A stretch of DNA of 64,000 nucleotides, from contig JAAZHX010000183.1 of NCBI GenBank assembly GCA_012510495.1, positions 1 to 64,000 of the forward strand. The letters are read 5' to 3'. The notes under the pieces were generated by a model. It saw nothing but the letters and a program-made list of their open reading frames with translations. It searched no databases and was not told the DNA's origin. This DNA is from Smithella sp. (GTDB lineage: Bacteria > Desulfobacterota > Syntrophia > Syntrophales > Smithellaceae). Made by a program: the position numbers and the translations under genes. Of the stretch, positions 8,518-17,874 are shown in pieces. Within the stretch, counting starts at the first letter, position 1, and every line of letters starts with the position of its first letter.

Positions 8518-9183
8518 TTAAATGTAGGGGAAAATATTCTGAATGATGATGTTGAAATTGTCCTGAATTTTGTCGTGACCCTCGATAATGCCCATATGGC
8601 CGGGCAGAAGCAAATCGATGTCCAGATCGGACAGCGTCACGATGCTCCTTTTCAACAGGGCGCCGTTGCCTCCGGGAAAATCCGTGCGGCCGACGTTCTG
8701 TTGAAACACCACGTCGCCGCAGAAGAGGACTTTCTTTGCCGGCCAGTAAAGCCCGATAGATCCTGGCGTGTGTCCGGGAATGGAAATGACCCGAAAGGTC
8801 TGGTCCCCCAGTCCGAGCTTGCCGTCTTCCAGCTGCATGTTGATTTGCATCTGCGGAATCGTGATGCCGAACAGGCCGTACAGCTCGCCGCCGACGCCTT
8901 TGAGGAAGTCCACTTCCTTGCGGTGCAGGGCGATTTTCACCTTTTCCTGGTCAAAAAGCTCGGAGCCCTGAAAGTGGTCGGGATGCGAGTGCGTGTTGAT
9001 CACATACCGGATGTCTTTCTTCTTAATGCCGTCGTTCGCCATCTGGTTGAGCAGGTCCGGCAGATAGCGGGAGAGGCCGGGATCAATCAGCGCTTGTACG
9101 CCGCCGCCGATGTAGTAGCTGTTGCAGTTGTTGTCAAAATAGTTTGCCCACTCATAAATATAAATATCGTCCCGAAATTTCAT
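8518..9183 (-). CDS. MBL-fold metallohydrolase (glyoxalase II-like)
   Basis: 221 aa with the metallo-beta-lactamase metal motif THSHPDHF (residues 64-71), then GHTPGS (about 137) and a final GHMGI, giving the usual di-metal ligand set. The fold hydrolyses thioesters, lactones or phosphodiesters, or oxidises persulfides; the sequence does not single out one. No transmembrane segment is present, so it is cytosolic. ATG follows GGAAAGGG. It lies upstream of ettA on the same strand, about 60 nt apart with a palindrome between them. A persulfide dioxygenase role is unlikely in an anaerobe. Confidence 0.85.
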   Translation of the reverse strand: MKFRDDIYIYEWANYFDNNCNSYYIGGGVQALIDPGLSRYLPDLLNQMANDGIKKKDIRYVINTHSHPDHFQGSELFDQEKVKIALHRKEVDFLKGVGGELYGLFGITIPQMQINMQLEDGKLGLGDQTFRVISIPGHTPGSIGLYWPAKKVLFCGDVVFQQNVGRTDFPGGNGALLKRSIVTLSDLDIDLLLPGHMGIIEGHDKIQDNFNIIIQNIFPYI

Positions 9184-9230
9184 GGTAAACCCTTTCCTGT
9201 TTCAAAAAATCCTTTGATTTCTGTTCAGCC

Positions 9231-9440
9231 TCACTCTGTCCGGGCCTTGCGCGGAACGAAAATCCAAAGCAGAAGGTAGAGAAGGAATCCGGTCCCGAAT
9301 CCAACAGCCAGCAGGACAAACAGCAAACGCCAGACCCACGAAGGAGCAGGCGTGTGCTCTCCCAAACCGCCGCAGACACCGCCGATCCAGCGATCGGTTT
9401 CAGATTTGGAAAATTCGGCAAACCAGTTGCTTGTGGTCAT
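9231..9440 (-). CDS. PspC-domain small membrane protein
   Basis: About 69 aa from the ATG at 9438-9440. It holds the PspC signature DRWIGGVCGGLGE followed by a hydrophobic helix (VWRLLFVLLAVGFG and on) and the closing FVPRKART. PspC domains occur in the phage-shock envelope-stress system, but here there is no pspA or pspF beside it, so the role is a generic membrane-stress guess. The frame extends upstream to 9479, but the extra N-terminal residues do not fit the family. It lies between the MBL hydrolase and the TlpA-like gene on the same strand. Confidence 0.8.
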   Translation of the reverse strand: MTTSNWFAEFSKSETDRWIGGVCGGLGEHTPAPSWVWRLLFVLLAVGFGTGFLLYLLLWIFVPRKARTE

Positions 9441-9492
9441 GGTTCCATCCTTCCCCGAGGAAGTCAGCGCCCCGCCCAAAACGGCGGTTATC

Positions 9493-9999
9493 TTATTTTA
9501 CCGGCAACACTTTGTCCAGCGGCATTTGCGAGGAGCTGAAGCCGACTTTTACAACGGCGCCGTTTTTATCCACCAGGATCATCATGGGAACGCCGATCGC
9601 GTTGTACGCCGCGCCGACGGAACCGTCCTCGTCCAGCAGCGTCCGGTAAGGCAGGGCGTTGGCCTGGGCGAATCGCGCGACTTTTTTGGCCGGTTCCATG
9701 ATGTTGATGTAAATCACTTCCAGTCCTTTGGGCGAATACGTCTCGTAAACCTTTTTATATTTTGGAATCTCGGCCCTGCATCCCGGACACCAGGTGGTTC
9801 CGAAAAAGATCAGCACGGGCTTGCCCAACTGGGCGCTCATGCGAAAGGTCTTGCCCTGCAGATCTTTAAGGGTGAAATCCGGAACGGCAAAAACCTGCGG
9901 CTTAAACGGCGCGTTGGGAATATACTGACCCCGGGAAGCCGACACAACGGCCAGAGCCAGAAAGAAAACCAGCGCCAGGACAATGCTGTTTTTGTGCAT
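9493..9999 (-). CDS. TlpA/ResA-like thioredoxin-fold protein
   Basis: 168 aa from the ATG at 9997-9999. An N-terminal hydrophobic signal/anchor (residues 5-20) is followed by an AhpC/TSA-Redoxin domain with the active site WCPGC (70-74) and the cis-Pro region GVPMMILVDKNG. Such proteins act outside the cytoplasmic membrane as thiol-disulfide reductants, for instance in cytochrome c maturation. The upstream neighbour, 14 nt away, is a CcdA-like electron carrier that would supply it with electrons. This fits the multiheme cytochrome DsrJ encoded nearby, although that link is inference. Confidence 0.88.
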   Translation of the reverse strand: MHKNSIVLALVFFLALAVVSASRGQYIPNAPFKPQVFAVPDFTLKDLQGKTFRMSAQLGKPVLIFFGTTWCPGCRAEIPKYKKVYETYSPKGLEVIYINIMEPAKKVARFAQANALPYRTLLDEDGSVGAAYNAIGVPMMILVDKNGAVVKVGFSSSQMPLDKVLPVK

Positions 10000-10013
10000 G
10001 ATGACCCTTTTCG

Positions 10014-10727
10014 CTAAAAAGAAAGTGTGCCGGCAGCATACAGAAAATATTCGGCCGCGCCAATCAAAATAACACCGAAAGCCCTGGTGACCATCGTCAT
10101 CCATCGGCCTGAGCGCGGAAGCGCCGCAATCAGACCGGCGAACGTGCCGGCCAGAATCAGGAGCGTCCCCATGCCAAAGGCAAAAACAAACAACAGACCG
10201 ACCCCCATCACCAGATGGGTTTTCAGCGCCACAAAACCGAGCAGCACCCCCAGCACCGGCGCGGTGCAGGGGCCGATCACAAACCCGGAAGCCGCGCCCA
10301 GCAGAAAGCTGGAGAGGAAACCTTTCCTGCTGCCGCCGCCGGAATAGGCCGCCAGTTTTTGCGGAACGGGAATAGAAATTTTAAAAACATCAAGCATGGC
10401 CAATCCCATCACCAGACAAATATTGGCCATGATAAAATACACCAGCGGCGTCGTCTGCATCTGTCCGAACAGTCTTCCCGACCAGGCCGCCGTCGCCCCC
10501 AGGGCGGCGTAGGTGACGGAAAGCCCCAGTACGTAAGAAACAGACAGCAGAAATCCGCGCAGCTTTGACCCCGATCCCTGGGCGCCGATGAAGCCGACCG
10601 TCAGGGGAACGAGCGGATACGTGCAGGGAGTGAAGCTGATCAGCACCCCGCCCAGATAGGCCGCCGCGAAGGCCAGCAGCGCGGACCCCTGAAGGTATAA
10701 GGATAGATTGTCGATCAGGCTTTCCAT
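10014..10727 (-). CDS. CcdA/DsbD-like transmembrane thiol-redox protein
   Basis: 237 aa with six hydrophobic segments. The two redox cysteines lie in SFTPCTYPLVPLTV (Cys35) and IGPCTAPVLG (about Cys155), the classic CcdA/DsbD-beta pattern that moves electrons from cytosolic thioredoxin to extracytoplasmic partners. It precedes the TlpA-like gene by 14 nt, a normal partner pairing. The pair is divergent from the dsr operon, with about 217 nt between start codons. Confidence 0.88.
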   Translation of the reverse strand: MESLIDNLSLYLQGSALLAFAAAYLGGVLISFTPCTYPLVPLTVGFIGAQGSGSKLRGFLLSVSYVLGLSVTYAALGATAAWSGRLFGQMQTTPLVYFIMANICLVMGLAMLDVFKISIPVPQKLAAYSGGGSRKGFLSSFLLGAASGFVIGPCTAPVLGVLLGFVALKTHLVMGVGLLFVFAFGMGTLLILAGTFAGLIAALPRSGRWMTMVTRAFGVILIGAAEYFLYAAGTLSF

Positions 10728-10832
10728 TTCTCTTTATGCTCTTACCGGGTTGGTGTGTGACTGAACGATAGACAAATTATTTGCCCTTCGTCAAGATAAA
10801 TCAGGTGTTTTCGCCAATCCAAAAGAAATTTC

Positions 10833-10860
10833 TTGACAGAAAACAAAAAAAGAATACCAT
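10833..10860 (+). promoter_or_regulatory. Probable sigma70-type promoter of the dsrAB operon
   Basis: A perfect -35 TTGACA (10833-10838) is followed after 16 nt by TACCAT (10855-10860), 4 of 6 matches to the -10. It points at dsrA, whose start lies about 85 nt downstream, after a strong AAAGGAGGC ribosome site. Confidence 0.6.
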
Positions 10861-10944
10861 TCGGTAAAAATGTGATCCTCCAGACGCAAACGCTCCCGGA
10901 TGGTCACCATAAAAGAATCGCTTACCCCTAAAGGAGGCAAACGC

Positions 10945-12132
10945 ATGGCGAAATCCGAAACCCCCCTGCTGGACGAACTGGAAAAGGGGAAATGGCCCAG
11001 TTTTGTAAAGGACTTGAAGCAGGCCGCCCGGAAAAACTCCATGGCGGAAGATTTGCTTCGCCAACTGGAGCTTTCCTACAAGGACAAGATTGGACACTGG
11101 AAACATGGAGGCATTGTCGGCGTCAAGGGCTACGGCTCGGGAGTGATCGGCCGGTATTCGGACCGTCCGGATTTATTCCCTAATGTTCAGGCGTTTCACA
11201 CCATGCGCGTCAATCATCCGGCGGGCTGGTTCTACCGTACGGAAACGCTGCGCAAGCTCTGCGATATCTGGGACAAGCACGGCAGCGGGCTGACCAACAT
11301 GCACGGCTCCACAGGCGACGCCATTTTGCTGGGGACGACCACCAATCAACTCCAGCCCTGCTTCAACGATCTGTCGGATGCCGGTTTCGATCTCGGAGGC
11401 TCCGGCTCAGCGCTGCGCACCCCCAGCGCCTGCGTGGGGCCGGCGCGCTGCGAGTGGGCCTGCATCGACAGTCTGGATCTCTGTTACAATCTCACCATGA
11501 CCTATCAGGATCAAATGCACCGCCCGATGTTCCCCTACAAATTCAAAATCAAAATTTCCGCCTGTGCCAACGATTGCGTGGCCGCAATCGCCCGGTCCGA
11601 CCTTTCCATCCTCGGCACCTGGAAAGACACCATTCAAATCGATCCGCAAGAAGCCGCCTTCTACGCGGAAAAGATCGACATTCAAAAAGAAGTCTGCGAT
11701 CTGTGCCCGACACGCTGCATGGAATGGAACGGCAAAGAACTAAAAATATACGATGAAGACTGCACACGTTGCATGCACTGCATCAATCTGATGCCGAAAG
11801 CCCTGCGGCCCGGAAAGGAAAGAGGCGCGTCCATTCTCGTCGGCGGCAAAGCGCCCATCGTCAAAGGCGCCCTGCTCTCCTGGGTCATCGTCCCGTTTAT
11901 GAAACTCGAACCGCCCTATGATGAACTGAAAGACCTGATCGAACGGATTCAGGACTGGTGGGACGAGCACGGAAGATCACGCGAACGACTGGGTGAACTG
12001 ATTCAGCGTCTGGGCATGCGGGTCTTTTTAAAGGCCGTGAATCTCCCCCCCGTCCCGCAGATGGTGAAAGCGCCGAGAACCAATCCCTACGTGTTCTTCT
12101 GGCCCGAAGACCTTAAAAAGGAGGTGAAGTAA
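10945..12132 (+). CDS. dsrA: Dissimilatory sulfite reductase alpha subunit DsrA
   Basis: Catalytic-complex subunit that reduces sulfite to the sulfur atom carried by DsrC. From the ATG at 10945, behind AAAGGAGGC, the product has 395 aa. The siroheme-[4Fe-4S] ligands appear as C-x5-C (Cys163, Cys169 in CVGPARC) and C-x3-C (Cys207, Cys211 in CANDC). A ferredoxin domain follows with CDLCPTRC (251-258) and CTRCMHC (273-279). It is followed after 1 nt by dsrB and then dsrD and dsrN, the normal order of sulfate/sulfite reducers. The strong promoter-like site upstream suggests this is the operon head. Confidence 0.97.
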   Translation: MAKSETPLLDELEKGKWPSFVKDLKQAARKNSMAEDLLRQLELSYKDKIGHWKHGGIVGVKGYGSGVIGRYSDRPDLFPNVQAFHTMRVNHPAGWFYRTETLRKLCDIWDKHGSGLTNMHGSTGDAILLGTTTNQLQPCFNDLSDAGFDLGGSGSALRTPSACVGPARCEWACIDSLDLCYNLTMTYQDQMHRPMFPYKFKIKISACANDCVAAIARSDLSILGTWKDTIQIDPQEAAFYAEKIDIQKEVCDLCPTRCMEWNGKELKIYDEDCTRCMHCINLMPKALRPGKERGASILVGGKAPIVKGALLSWVIVPFMKLEPPYDELKDLIERIQDWWDEHGRSRERLGELIQRLGMRVFLKAVNLPPVPQMVKAPRTNPYVFFWPEDLKKEVK

Positions 12133-12133
12133 G

Positions 12134-13195
12134 ATGGCCAAAACGGATATCGGCCCCCCTGATTATAAGACCATGCTTCCTCCCGTGATCCAGAGAAACT
12201 ACGGAAAATGGCTCTGGCATGAAATTCTGAAACCCGGCGTGCTGATGCACATCTCCGAATCGGGCGAAGCGCTTTACAGTGTGCGCGCCGGCTCGCCCAG
12301 GCTCGTTTCGACGGATCACATCCGTGAAATCTGCGACATCGCCGAAAAATACTGCGGGGGCTTCCTGCGGTTCACCAGCCGCCACAACATCGAGTTTCTC
12401 CTCGACGACCGGGACAAGATCGAACCGCTGCTGGAGGAACTGCAGAGCCGCGGCTACCCCGTGGGCGGCACGGGACATTCCATCTCCAACATTGTCCACA
12501 CCCAGGGATGGGTGCACTGCCATACACCCGCGACCGACGCTTCCGGTCCGGTCAAAGCCCTAATGGATGAAATTTACGAACACTTTGTGGAGGCCAAGCT
12601 GCCGGCGCATGTCCGGATTGCCCTGGCCTGCTGCCTGAACATGTGCGGCGCGGTTCACTGCTCGGACATCGCCATTCTGGGCATTCACCGGACGGCGCCG
12701 AAAACCGACAACGAGCGCGTTCCAAATGTCTGTGAAATTCCTTCGACGATCGCCTCCTGCCCGACGGGCGCTATCCGCGGGGACATGAAAAACAAAACCC
12801 TGACGGTCAACGAGGAAAAATGCATGTACTGCGGCAACTGCTACACAGTCTGCCCGGCCATGCCGATCGCCAATCCGGACAACGACGGCATCTCCATCTG
12901 GGTGGGCGGCAAGGTGTCCAACGCCCGCAGCGCACCGATGTTTTCCAAGCTGGCCATTCCCTTCCTGCCCAACAATCCGCCGCGCTGGCCGGAAGTTGTG
13001 CATGCCGTCAAAAACATCATCGAAGTTTATGCCGGCCACGCTCGGAAACACGAGCGCATCGGCGAATGGATCGAACGGGTCGGCTGGGAACGCTTCTTCA
13101 GTTTGACGGGCATTCCGTTTACAGATCAGCATATCGACGATTTCGATATGGCATCGGAGACGTTCCGGACGTCCGCCCAGTTTAAATGGAGGTAA
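12134..13195 (+). CDS. dsrB: Dissimilatory sulfite reductase beta subunit DsrB
   Basis: 353 aa, the usual DsrB length. The siroheme-binding half contains [16 protein letters not shown] (Cys129) and ACCLNMCGA (Cys166, Cys167, Cys171). A ferredoxin domain with [12 protein letters not shown] (about 230-241) supplies the second cluster set. In the alpha2beta2 enzyme DsrB carries the catalytically active siroheme. An AAAAAGGAGGTG ribosome site overlaps the dsrA end, so translation is coupled. The sequence fits the reductive bacterial type by context (dsrD downstream, no dsrEFH). Confidence 0.97.
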   Translation: MAKTDIGPPDYKTMLPPVIQRNYGKWLWHEILKPGVLMHISESGEALYSVRAGSPRLVSTDHIREICDIAEKYCGGFLRFTSRHNIEFLLDDRDKIEPLLEELQSRGYPVGGTGHSISNIVHTQGWVHCHTPATDASGPVKALMDEIYEHFVEAKLPAHVRIALACCLNMCGAVHCSDIAILGIHRTAPKTDNERVPNVCEIPSTIASCPTGAIRGDMKNKTLTVNEEKCMYCGNCYTVCPAMPIANPDNDGISIWVGGKVSNARSAPMFSKLAIPFLPNNPPRWPEVVHAVKNIIEVYAGHARKHERIGEWIERVGWERFFSLTGIPFTDQHIDDFDMASETFRTSAQFKWR

Positions 13196-13197
13196 TC

Positions 13198-13422
13198 ATG
13201 AGTGATGATCTGAAATCCCGGGTCACCGAACTGTTCCGGGAAAAATCCAAAGGCGATAAAAAAATGTTTTACATTCGGGACGTCACCAAATGGCTGCCCG
13301 GCGAAGATCGCCACGCCATTCAAAACGCCGTGAAGGAACTCCTCGATGAGGAAGTTTTGAAATACTGGTCCAGCGGAAGTTCAACTTACCTCATCCTGAC
13401 TGAATTCTTTCCAAAGGAATAA
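13198..13422 (+). CDS. dsrD: DsrD, allosteric activator of sulfite reductase
   Basis: 74 aa from the ATG at 13198, right behind a TGGAGGT site at the dsrB end. The small basic winged-helix protein shows MFYIRDVTKWLP and SSGSSTYLIL, typical of DsrD. DsrD binds DsrAB and speeds up sulfite reduction; it is found essentially in organisms using Dsr in the reductive direction. It is the best single marker here that the pathway reduces sulfite rather than oxidising sulfur. Confidence 0.95.
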   Translation: MSDDLKSRVTELFREKSKGDKKMFYIRDVTKWLPGEDRHAIQNAVKELLDEEVLKYWSSGSSTYLILTEFFPKE

Positions 13423-13450
13423 AGGGGCTGTTTTAGAAGAGGTAACGGAT

Positions 13451-14872
13451 ATGAATCAACAACGCCCGCGCTTCATCATGGCCGCCTTGCGCGGCGGAGC
13501 GGGAAAAACCACCCTCTCTGTGGCAATGACTGTCGCCCTGCGCGAGCAGGGCATTGCGGTCACCCCTTTCAAAAAGGGACCGGATTATATTGATGCCGCC
13601 TGGCTTTCCCGGGCGGCATCCGGTCCCGCTTTTAATCTGGACACGTATCTGATGAGACCAGAACGGGTGGTGCAGTCTTTTTCGCGCCACGCCGCAAAGA
13701 ACGGTGTTTCCGTCGTCGAAGGAAACCGCGGTTTGTTTGACGGCGTCAACGCCGCCGGTGAGTTCAGCACCGCCGAACTGGCCAAGCTGCTGCATGCGCC
13801 GGTAATTCTGATTGTAGATTGCGATAAGGTTACCCGGACGGCGGCAGCCATGGTTCTGGGCTGCCTGCATCTCGATCCCGCAGTGGATATCCGCGGTGTG
13901 ATTTTGAGCCGGGTGAACGGAAACCGCCACGCATCCGTGATCCGCCGGTCCATCGAAGAGGAAACCGGGCTGCCGGTTTACGGGATGGTTCCGCGTCTGC
14001 CGGATCTGCCCTTTGTTCAGCGGCGTCCGGGTCTGGTTCCCCCCGCGGAACACGCCCACGTCCGGCGGGCGCTCGACACGGTCGGTGCCATTGCCCGCGA
14101 CTATCTGGACATCAGGTCTCTTGTAGAGGTTGCGCAAAGCGCGCCGCCCTGGAAAGTCGGCGCGTTTCCAAAAGCGGCGACCCGCGGCAGAAACAGGGGA
14201 AATCCTGTGACCATCGGCGTGATCTCAGATGCGGCATTTCAGTTTTATTATACGGAAAACCTCGAGGCGCTGACCGACCGGGGCGCACGGGTGATTCGGA
14301 TCAGCGCGCTGGCCGATGCGGTTCTGCCGCCTGTGGACGCCCTTTACATCGGCGGGGGATTTCCCGAATCCCACGCCGAAAAGCTTGCCGCGAACGAATC
14401 GTTTCGTCTCTGCGTAAAACAGGCGGCGGAAGACGGACTGCCCGTTTACGCCGAGGGCGGAGGCTTCATCTACCTTAGTGAATCCCTGACCGTCGGCGGC
14501 CGCTGTTACCCCATGGCCGGCGCGCTGCCGGTTACCTTCGGCATGGAAGATCGACCGCAGGGGCACGGCTATACCGCCCTTGCCGTTGACCGGGAAAATC
14601 CTTTTTTCTCCCCGGGCACCCGGATCACCGGCCATGAATTCCGCTACTGCCGGATTCTATCGCGCCGGGAGGAAGGAACGCACACCGCCTTTCGCGTCCT
14701 GAAGGGGACGGGGATCGACGGACAACGGGAGGGACTGTGCCGGAAAAATGTGCTGGCCGTCTTTACCCATATCCACGCGCTGGGCACACCCGAATGGGCG
14801 GACGCCCTGATGGCCGGAGCAAAGCCATATCGCGACGAAAACAAAAAAGACGAAATACTATCAACATCATGA
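13451..14872 (+). CDS. dsrN: DsrN, CbiA-type amidase (siroheme amidation)
   Basis: 473 aa of the cobyrinic acid a,c-diamide synthase family. The N-terminal ATPase domain has the P-loop-like RGGAGKTTLSVAM (about residues 14-26) and KKGPDYID. The C-terminal class I glutamine amidotransferase-like domain has PVDALYIGGGFPE and the AEGGGFIYL region. In this domain the usual nucleophile Cys (AECGG) reads Gly (AEGGG), a feature that deserves checking. DsrN makes siroheme amide, the DsrAB prosthetic group. It lies 28 nt after dsrD and 13 nt before dsrC, in the same operon. A general CbiA role is less likely given this position. Confidence 0.9.
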   Translation: MNQQRPRFIMAALRGGAGKTTLSVAMTVALREQGIAVTPFKKGPDYIDAAWLSRAASGPAFNLDTYLMRPERVVQSFSRHAAKNGVSVVEGNRGLFDGVNAAGEFSTAELAKLLHAPVILIVDCDKVTRTAAAMVLGCLHLDPAVDIRGVILSRVNGNRHASVIRRSIEEETGLPVYGMVPRLPDLPFVQRRPGLVPPAEHAHVRRALDTVGAIARDYLDIRSLVEVAQSAPPWKVGAFPKAATRGRNRGNPVTIGVISDAAFQFYYTENLEALTDRGARVIRISALADAVLPPVDALYIGGGFPESHAEKLAANESFRLCVKQAAEDGLPVYAEGGGFIYLSESLTVGGRCYPMAGALPVTFGMEDRPQGHGYTALAVDRENPFFSPGTRITGHEFRYCRILSRREEGTHTAFRVLKGTGIDGQREGLCRKNVLAVFTHIHALGTPEWADALMAGAKPYRDENKKDEILSTS

Positions 14873-14885
14873 GGAGGTCTTAACC

Positions 14886-15206
14886 ATGCCGCAGATCGAA
14901 TTAGCAGGCAAAACGTATGAAGTGGATGAAGACGGGTTTTTACAGGAACTCGACAAGTGGAACGAGGAATTTGCCGAAGCCTACGCGCATGCCGAAGAAA
15001 TCGAGGGCAAACTGACGGAAGAGCATTGGAAAGTCATCAACTACCTGCGGAACTATTATCATCAGTTCGGCATCGCCCCCATGATCCGGAAGATCTGTAA
15101 AGATCTGAAGATTGACATGAAGAAACTCTACGAGCTTTTTCCGACCGGACCGGCGAAAGGAGCGTGTAAACTGGCGGGGCTCTCGAAGCCGACGGGCTGC
15201 GTTTAG
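14886..15206 (+). CDS. dsrC: DsrC sulfur carrier
   Basis: 106 aa. The swinging C-terminal arm carries both conserved cysteines, Cys94 and Cys105 (CKLAGLSKPTGC, spacing C-x10-C, penultimate Cys), so it is a true DsrC rather than TusE or another relative. DsrC takes the sulfite-derived sulfur from DsrAB as a trisulfide and delivers it to the membrane complex DsrMKJOP for reduction to sulfide. A strong AGGAGG precedes the ATG. Being located directly between dsrN and dsrM-like genes is tighter than in many sulfate reducers, where dsrC is often elsewhere. Confidence 0.96.
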   Translation: MPQIELAGKTYEVDEDGFLQELDKWNEEFAEAYAHAEEIEGKLTEEHWKVINYLRNYYHQFGIAPMIRKICKDLKIDMKKLYELFPTGPAKGACKLAGLSKPTGCV

Positions 15207-15307
15207 CAGGATGGTTTTGTTTTCGGTTATCCCGCCGATCTGCTCCGTTTGCTGTTGTTGAAAAAATCATTCAGCCGGTTGCCGGCCCTCCGGCGGCCGC
15301 GGGACTC

Positions 15308-16252
15308 ATGAACGTTATGGGATATTACATTTTCACTTATTGCTGTCTGGCGGTCTTTGCGGCTGCCGTTCTTCTGCGAATTTACCGTCAGATGACCCTT
15401 CCCCTGCACTTGCGCTGGGAACTCTACCCGGTGCAGCATGAACCGGCCGGTAAGGTGGCTTACGGCGGCTCGTACATGGAAGAGCTGGACTGGTGGGAGA
15501 AAAAGCGGGAAGGCTCGCCGGTCAACGAGATCCGGTACATGACGCCGGAAATCCTGTTCATGCGGGGGCTGTGGAAGGAAAACCGAATCCTGTGGCGGTT
15601 CTCCTTTCCCTTTCATCTGGGACTGTACCTGATGCCGGTTGCCTTTGCGCTGCTGTTGACATCCGCCGTCCTGACCCTGCTCGGTTTTGCCGAAGACGGT
15701 GTCCTCCCCACGACAGTGAACGCGCTGATCGTTGCCGCCGGATGGATCGGCCTGGTCGCGGGTACCGCCGGATCGCTGGGACTTTTGTACAAGCGCCTGA
15801 CCGACCGTGAAATGAGGGCCTACGCGACGGTTGCCGATTATTTCAATCTTCTCTTGATTCTGATGTTTTTCATTTGCGCCCTTCTTGCCCTGATTGCGGC
15901 CGATCCTTTCTTTGCTGCGGCCAGGCTCTACGTGCTCGGTCTGCTGACCGCCGGCGCATCCGTTCCCGGCTATGCGCCGGGGCAAAGCCTCCCCGGCGCT
16001 CTGACGATTGTGCTGGGATCGCTCCTGACGGCGTACATCCCCCTGACGCACATGTCGCACATGTTCATGAAATTTTTCCTGTATCACAAGGTCAAATGGG
16101 ACGATTCACCCACCACCCCCGGCTCACCGCTCGAATCGGCCGTGCGGCGGAATTTGCAGCACCGTCCGACATGGAAGGCAGCGCATATTGACGCAGATGG
16201 AAAGAAGACCTGGCGGGACATCGCCGCGCAGGCGCCCCGGGAGATGAAATGA
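15308..16252 (+). CDS. DsrM-like cytochrome b subunit (paralog, first of two)
   Basis: 314 aa, about five membrane helices (residues about 5-23, 95-120, 135-160, 185-205, 235-265). It has histidines in likely heme positions, such as FPFHLGLYL and PLTHMSHMFMKF. It resembles the nitrate reductase gamma/DsrM cytochrome b family but differs from the canonical DsrM encoded at 17875, which has the SPTRNQINNNR tail. It overlaps its partner gene by 4 nt (ATGA). The pair could pass menaquinol electrons to cytosolic DsrC trisulfide or a similar substrate. Start could also be the ATG at 15317. Confidence 0.85.
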   Translation: MNVMGYYIFTYCCLAVFAAAVLLRIYRQMTLPLHLRWELYPVQHEPAGKVAYGGSYMEELDWWEKKREGSPVNEIRYMTPEILFMRGLWKENRILWRFSFPFHLGLYLMPVAFALLLTSAVLTLLGFAEDGVLPTTVNALIVAAGWIGLVAGTAGSLGLLYKRLTDREMRAYATVADYFNLLLILMFFICALLALIAADPFFAAARLYVLGLLTAGASVPGYAPGQSLPGALTIVLGSLLTAYIPLTHMSHMFMKFFLYHKVKWDDSPTTPGSPLESAVRRNLQHRPTWKAAHIDADGKKTWRDIAAQAPREMK

Positions 16253-17859
16253 AAACGCTGTTGAAACCATCGGAAATTTCCACCGCGTCCGGCCGGCTGT
16301 GCCGGATCGAATCGGGTGAACTTGCGCCGTTGCCCCAGCCCTACGAGGATTTCAACGCAACCGTCCCGAAGCCGCTTAACGAAGAAAGAATCAAAAACAT
16401 TGAAGCCTCGCTAGACGACACGGTAGCCATCGGCATTCCCCGGCCCGCAACCCGGGAGGAAGAAGAGGAACTGGTCCGCCGGTTTCTTTCCGGTCTGAAA
16501 AAACTCTTTGAGAAGGAAAACAACTGGACCTTCCTGCAGCCCCTGCTGCTGTCCATGGAGCATTGCGCCCGCTGCCAGACCTGCTCGGAGGCCTGCCCCG
16601 TTTTCAAAATGAGCGGACGGCAGGAAATTTACCGGCCGATTTTCCGTTCGGAAGTCCTCAGGCGGATCTACAAAAAATATCTTACGCCGGGCGGAAAAAT
16701 GACGGCAAAATGGACCGGCGATATCGATTTGAACTGGACGGCCATCGCGCGCCTGGCGGAGCTGTCCTACCGCTGTTCCCTGTGCCGACGCTGCGCCTCG
16801 GTTTGCCCCATCGGCGTGGACAACGGACTGATTGCGCACGAAATCCGCAAACTCTTTTCCCAGGAATTGGACATCGCCCCCAAGGAACTTCATGAGAAGG
16901 GCACCGTTCTGCATCTGCGGGCCGGATCTTCGACGGGAATGAATCCGCTGGCGGCAAAAGACAGCGTCGAGTTCATTCAGGAAGAAATGGAAGGGATCAC
17001 CGGCTATCCGGTCGAAATCCCCTGGGACAGGGAAGGCGCGGACATTCTGCTTCTGCACAACGCCGGTGAAATCCTGGCCTGGCCGGAAAACGTAGGCGCT
17101 TTTGCGATCCTCTTCCAGGCGGCGGGTTTGTCCTGGACGATGTCGTCGGAGACAGTCGGCTATGACGCCGTCAACTACGGCCTCTGGTACGACGACGTTC
17201 AACTTGCGCGTATCGCCGTCAAACACGCCGACATTGCGCGCCGGTTGAAAGTCAAAAAGATCGTCCTGGGCGAATGCGGCCACGCGCACAAGGCGCTGAC
17301 GGTTGTTGCCGACCGCCTGCTGACCGGGGAGCTGAGCATCCCGCGGGAATCGGCGATGGTGACACTGGAGAATGTCGTGATGAGCGGAAAACTGTCGTTC
17401 GATCCGCAAAAAAACGATTTTCCCGTCACGCTGCACGACCCCTGCAATGTTGTCCGGGCAATGGGCATCGTGGAGCCGCAGAGAAGAATTCTGCGAACCA
17501 TTGCTCCGCGCTTCCGGGAAATGACGCCGCACGGTGTAAATAACTATTGCTGCGGCGGCGGATCAGGCTTTGCCATTATGCCGGGATATAACTTTGCCGA
17601 ATGGCGCAACCTGATCAGTTCGAGAAAAAAATTTCTCCAGATATTGAAGGCCTTTGAAAACGAACCTCATGATGCCCCCAAATATGTCTGCACGCCCTGC
17701 TCCAATTGCAAGGGCGCCATTCGGGACATCATCGGCTATTACAAAGCGGAAGAGCGAAGCCGTCTGTATTACGGCGGCCTGGTGGAACTAATCGTCAACG
17801 CGCTGGACGGCATGAAAAAACCGATCATTCAATTCGGCGAAGAGCCGTCATGGAAATGA
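16249..17859 (+). CDS. DsrK-like heterodisulfide-reductase-type iron-sulfur protein (paralog)
   Basis: 536 aa. Two [4Fe-4S] motifs, CARCQTCSEACPVF (about residues 105-118) and CSLCRRCASVCPIG (about 177-190), precede the HdrD-like CCG region with HDPCNVVRAMG and NYCCGGGSGF. A further CTPCSNCKG closes the domain. HdrD/DsrK proteins reduce disulfides or trisulfides at a non-cubane cluster. It overlaps the DsrM-like gene by 4 nt and ends 15 nt before the canonical dsrM, so one transcript probably encodes two MK pairs. Its exact partner substrate is unknown. Confidence 0.88.
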   Translation: MKTLLKPSEISTASGRLCRIESGELAPLPQPYEDFNATVPKPLNEERIKNIEASLDDTVAIGIPRPATREEEEELVRRFLSGLKKLFEKENNWTFLQPLLLSMEHCARCQTCSEACPVFKMSGRQEIYRPIFRSEVLRRIYKKYLTPGGKMTAKWTGDIDLNWTAIARLAELSYRCSLCRRCASVCPIGVDNGLIAHEIRKLFSQELDIAPKELHEKGTVLHLRAGSSTGMNPLAAKDSVEFIQEEMEGITGYPVEIPWDREGADILLLHNAGEILAWPENVGAFAILFQAAGLSWTMSSETVGYDAVNYGLWYDDVQLARIAVKHADIARRLKVKKIVLGECGHAHKALTVVADRLLTGELSIPRESAMVTLENVVMSGKLSFDPQKNDFPVTLHDPCNVVRAMGIVEPQRRILRTIAPRFREMTPHGVNNYCCGGGSGFAIMPGYNFAEWRNLISSRKKFLQILKAFENEPHDAPKYVCTPCSNCKGAIRDIIGYYKAEERSRLYYGGLVELIVNALDGMKKPIIQFGEEPSWK

Positions 17860-17874
17860 AAACAGGCGCATGAA

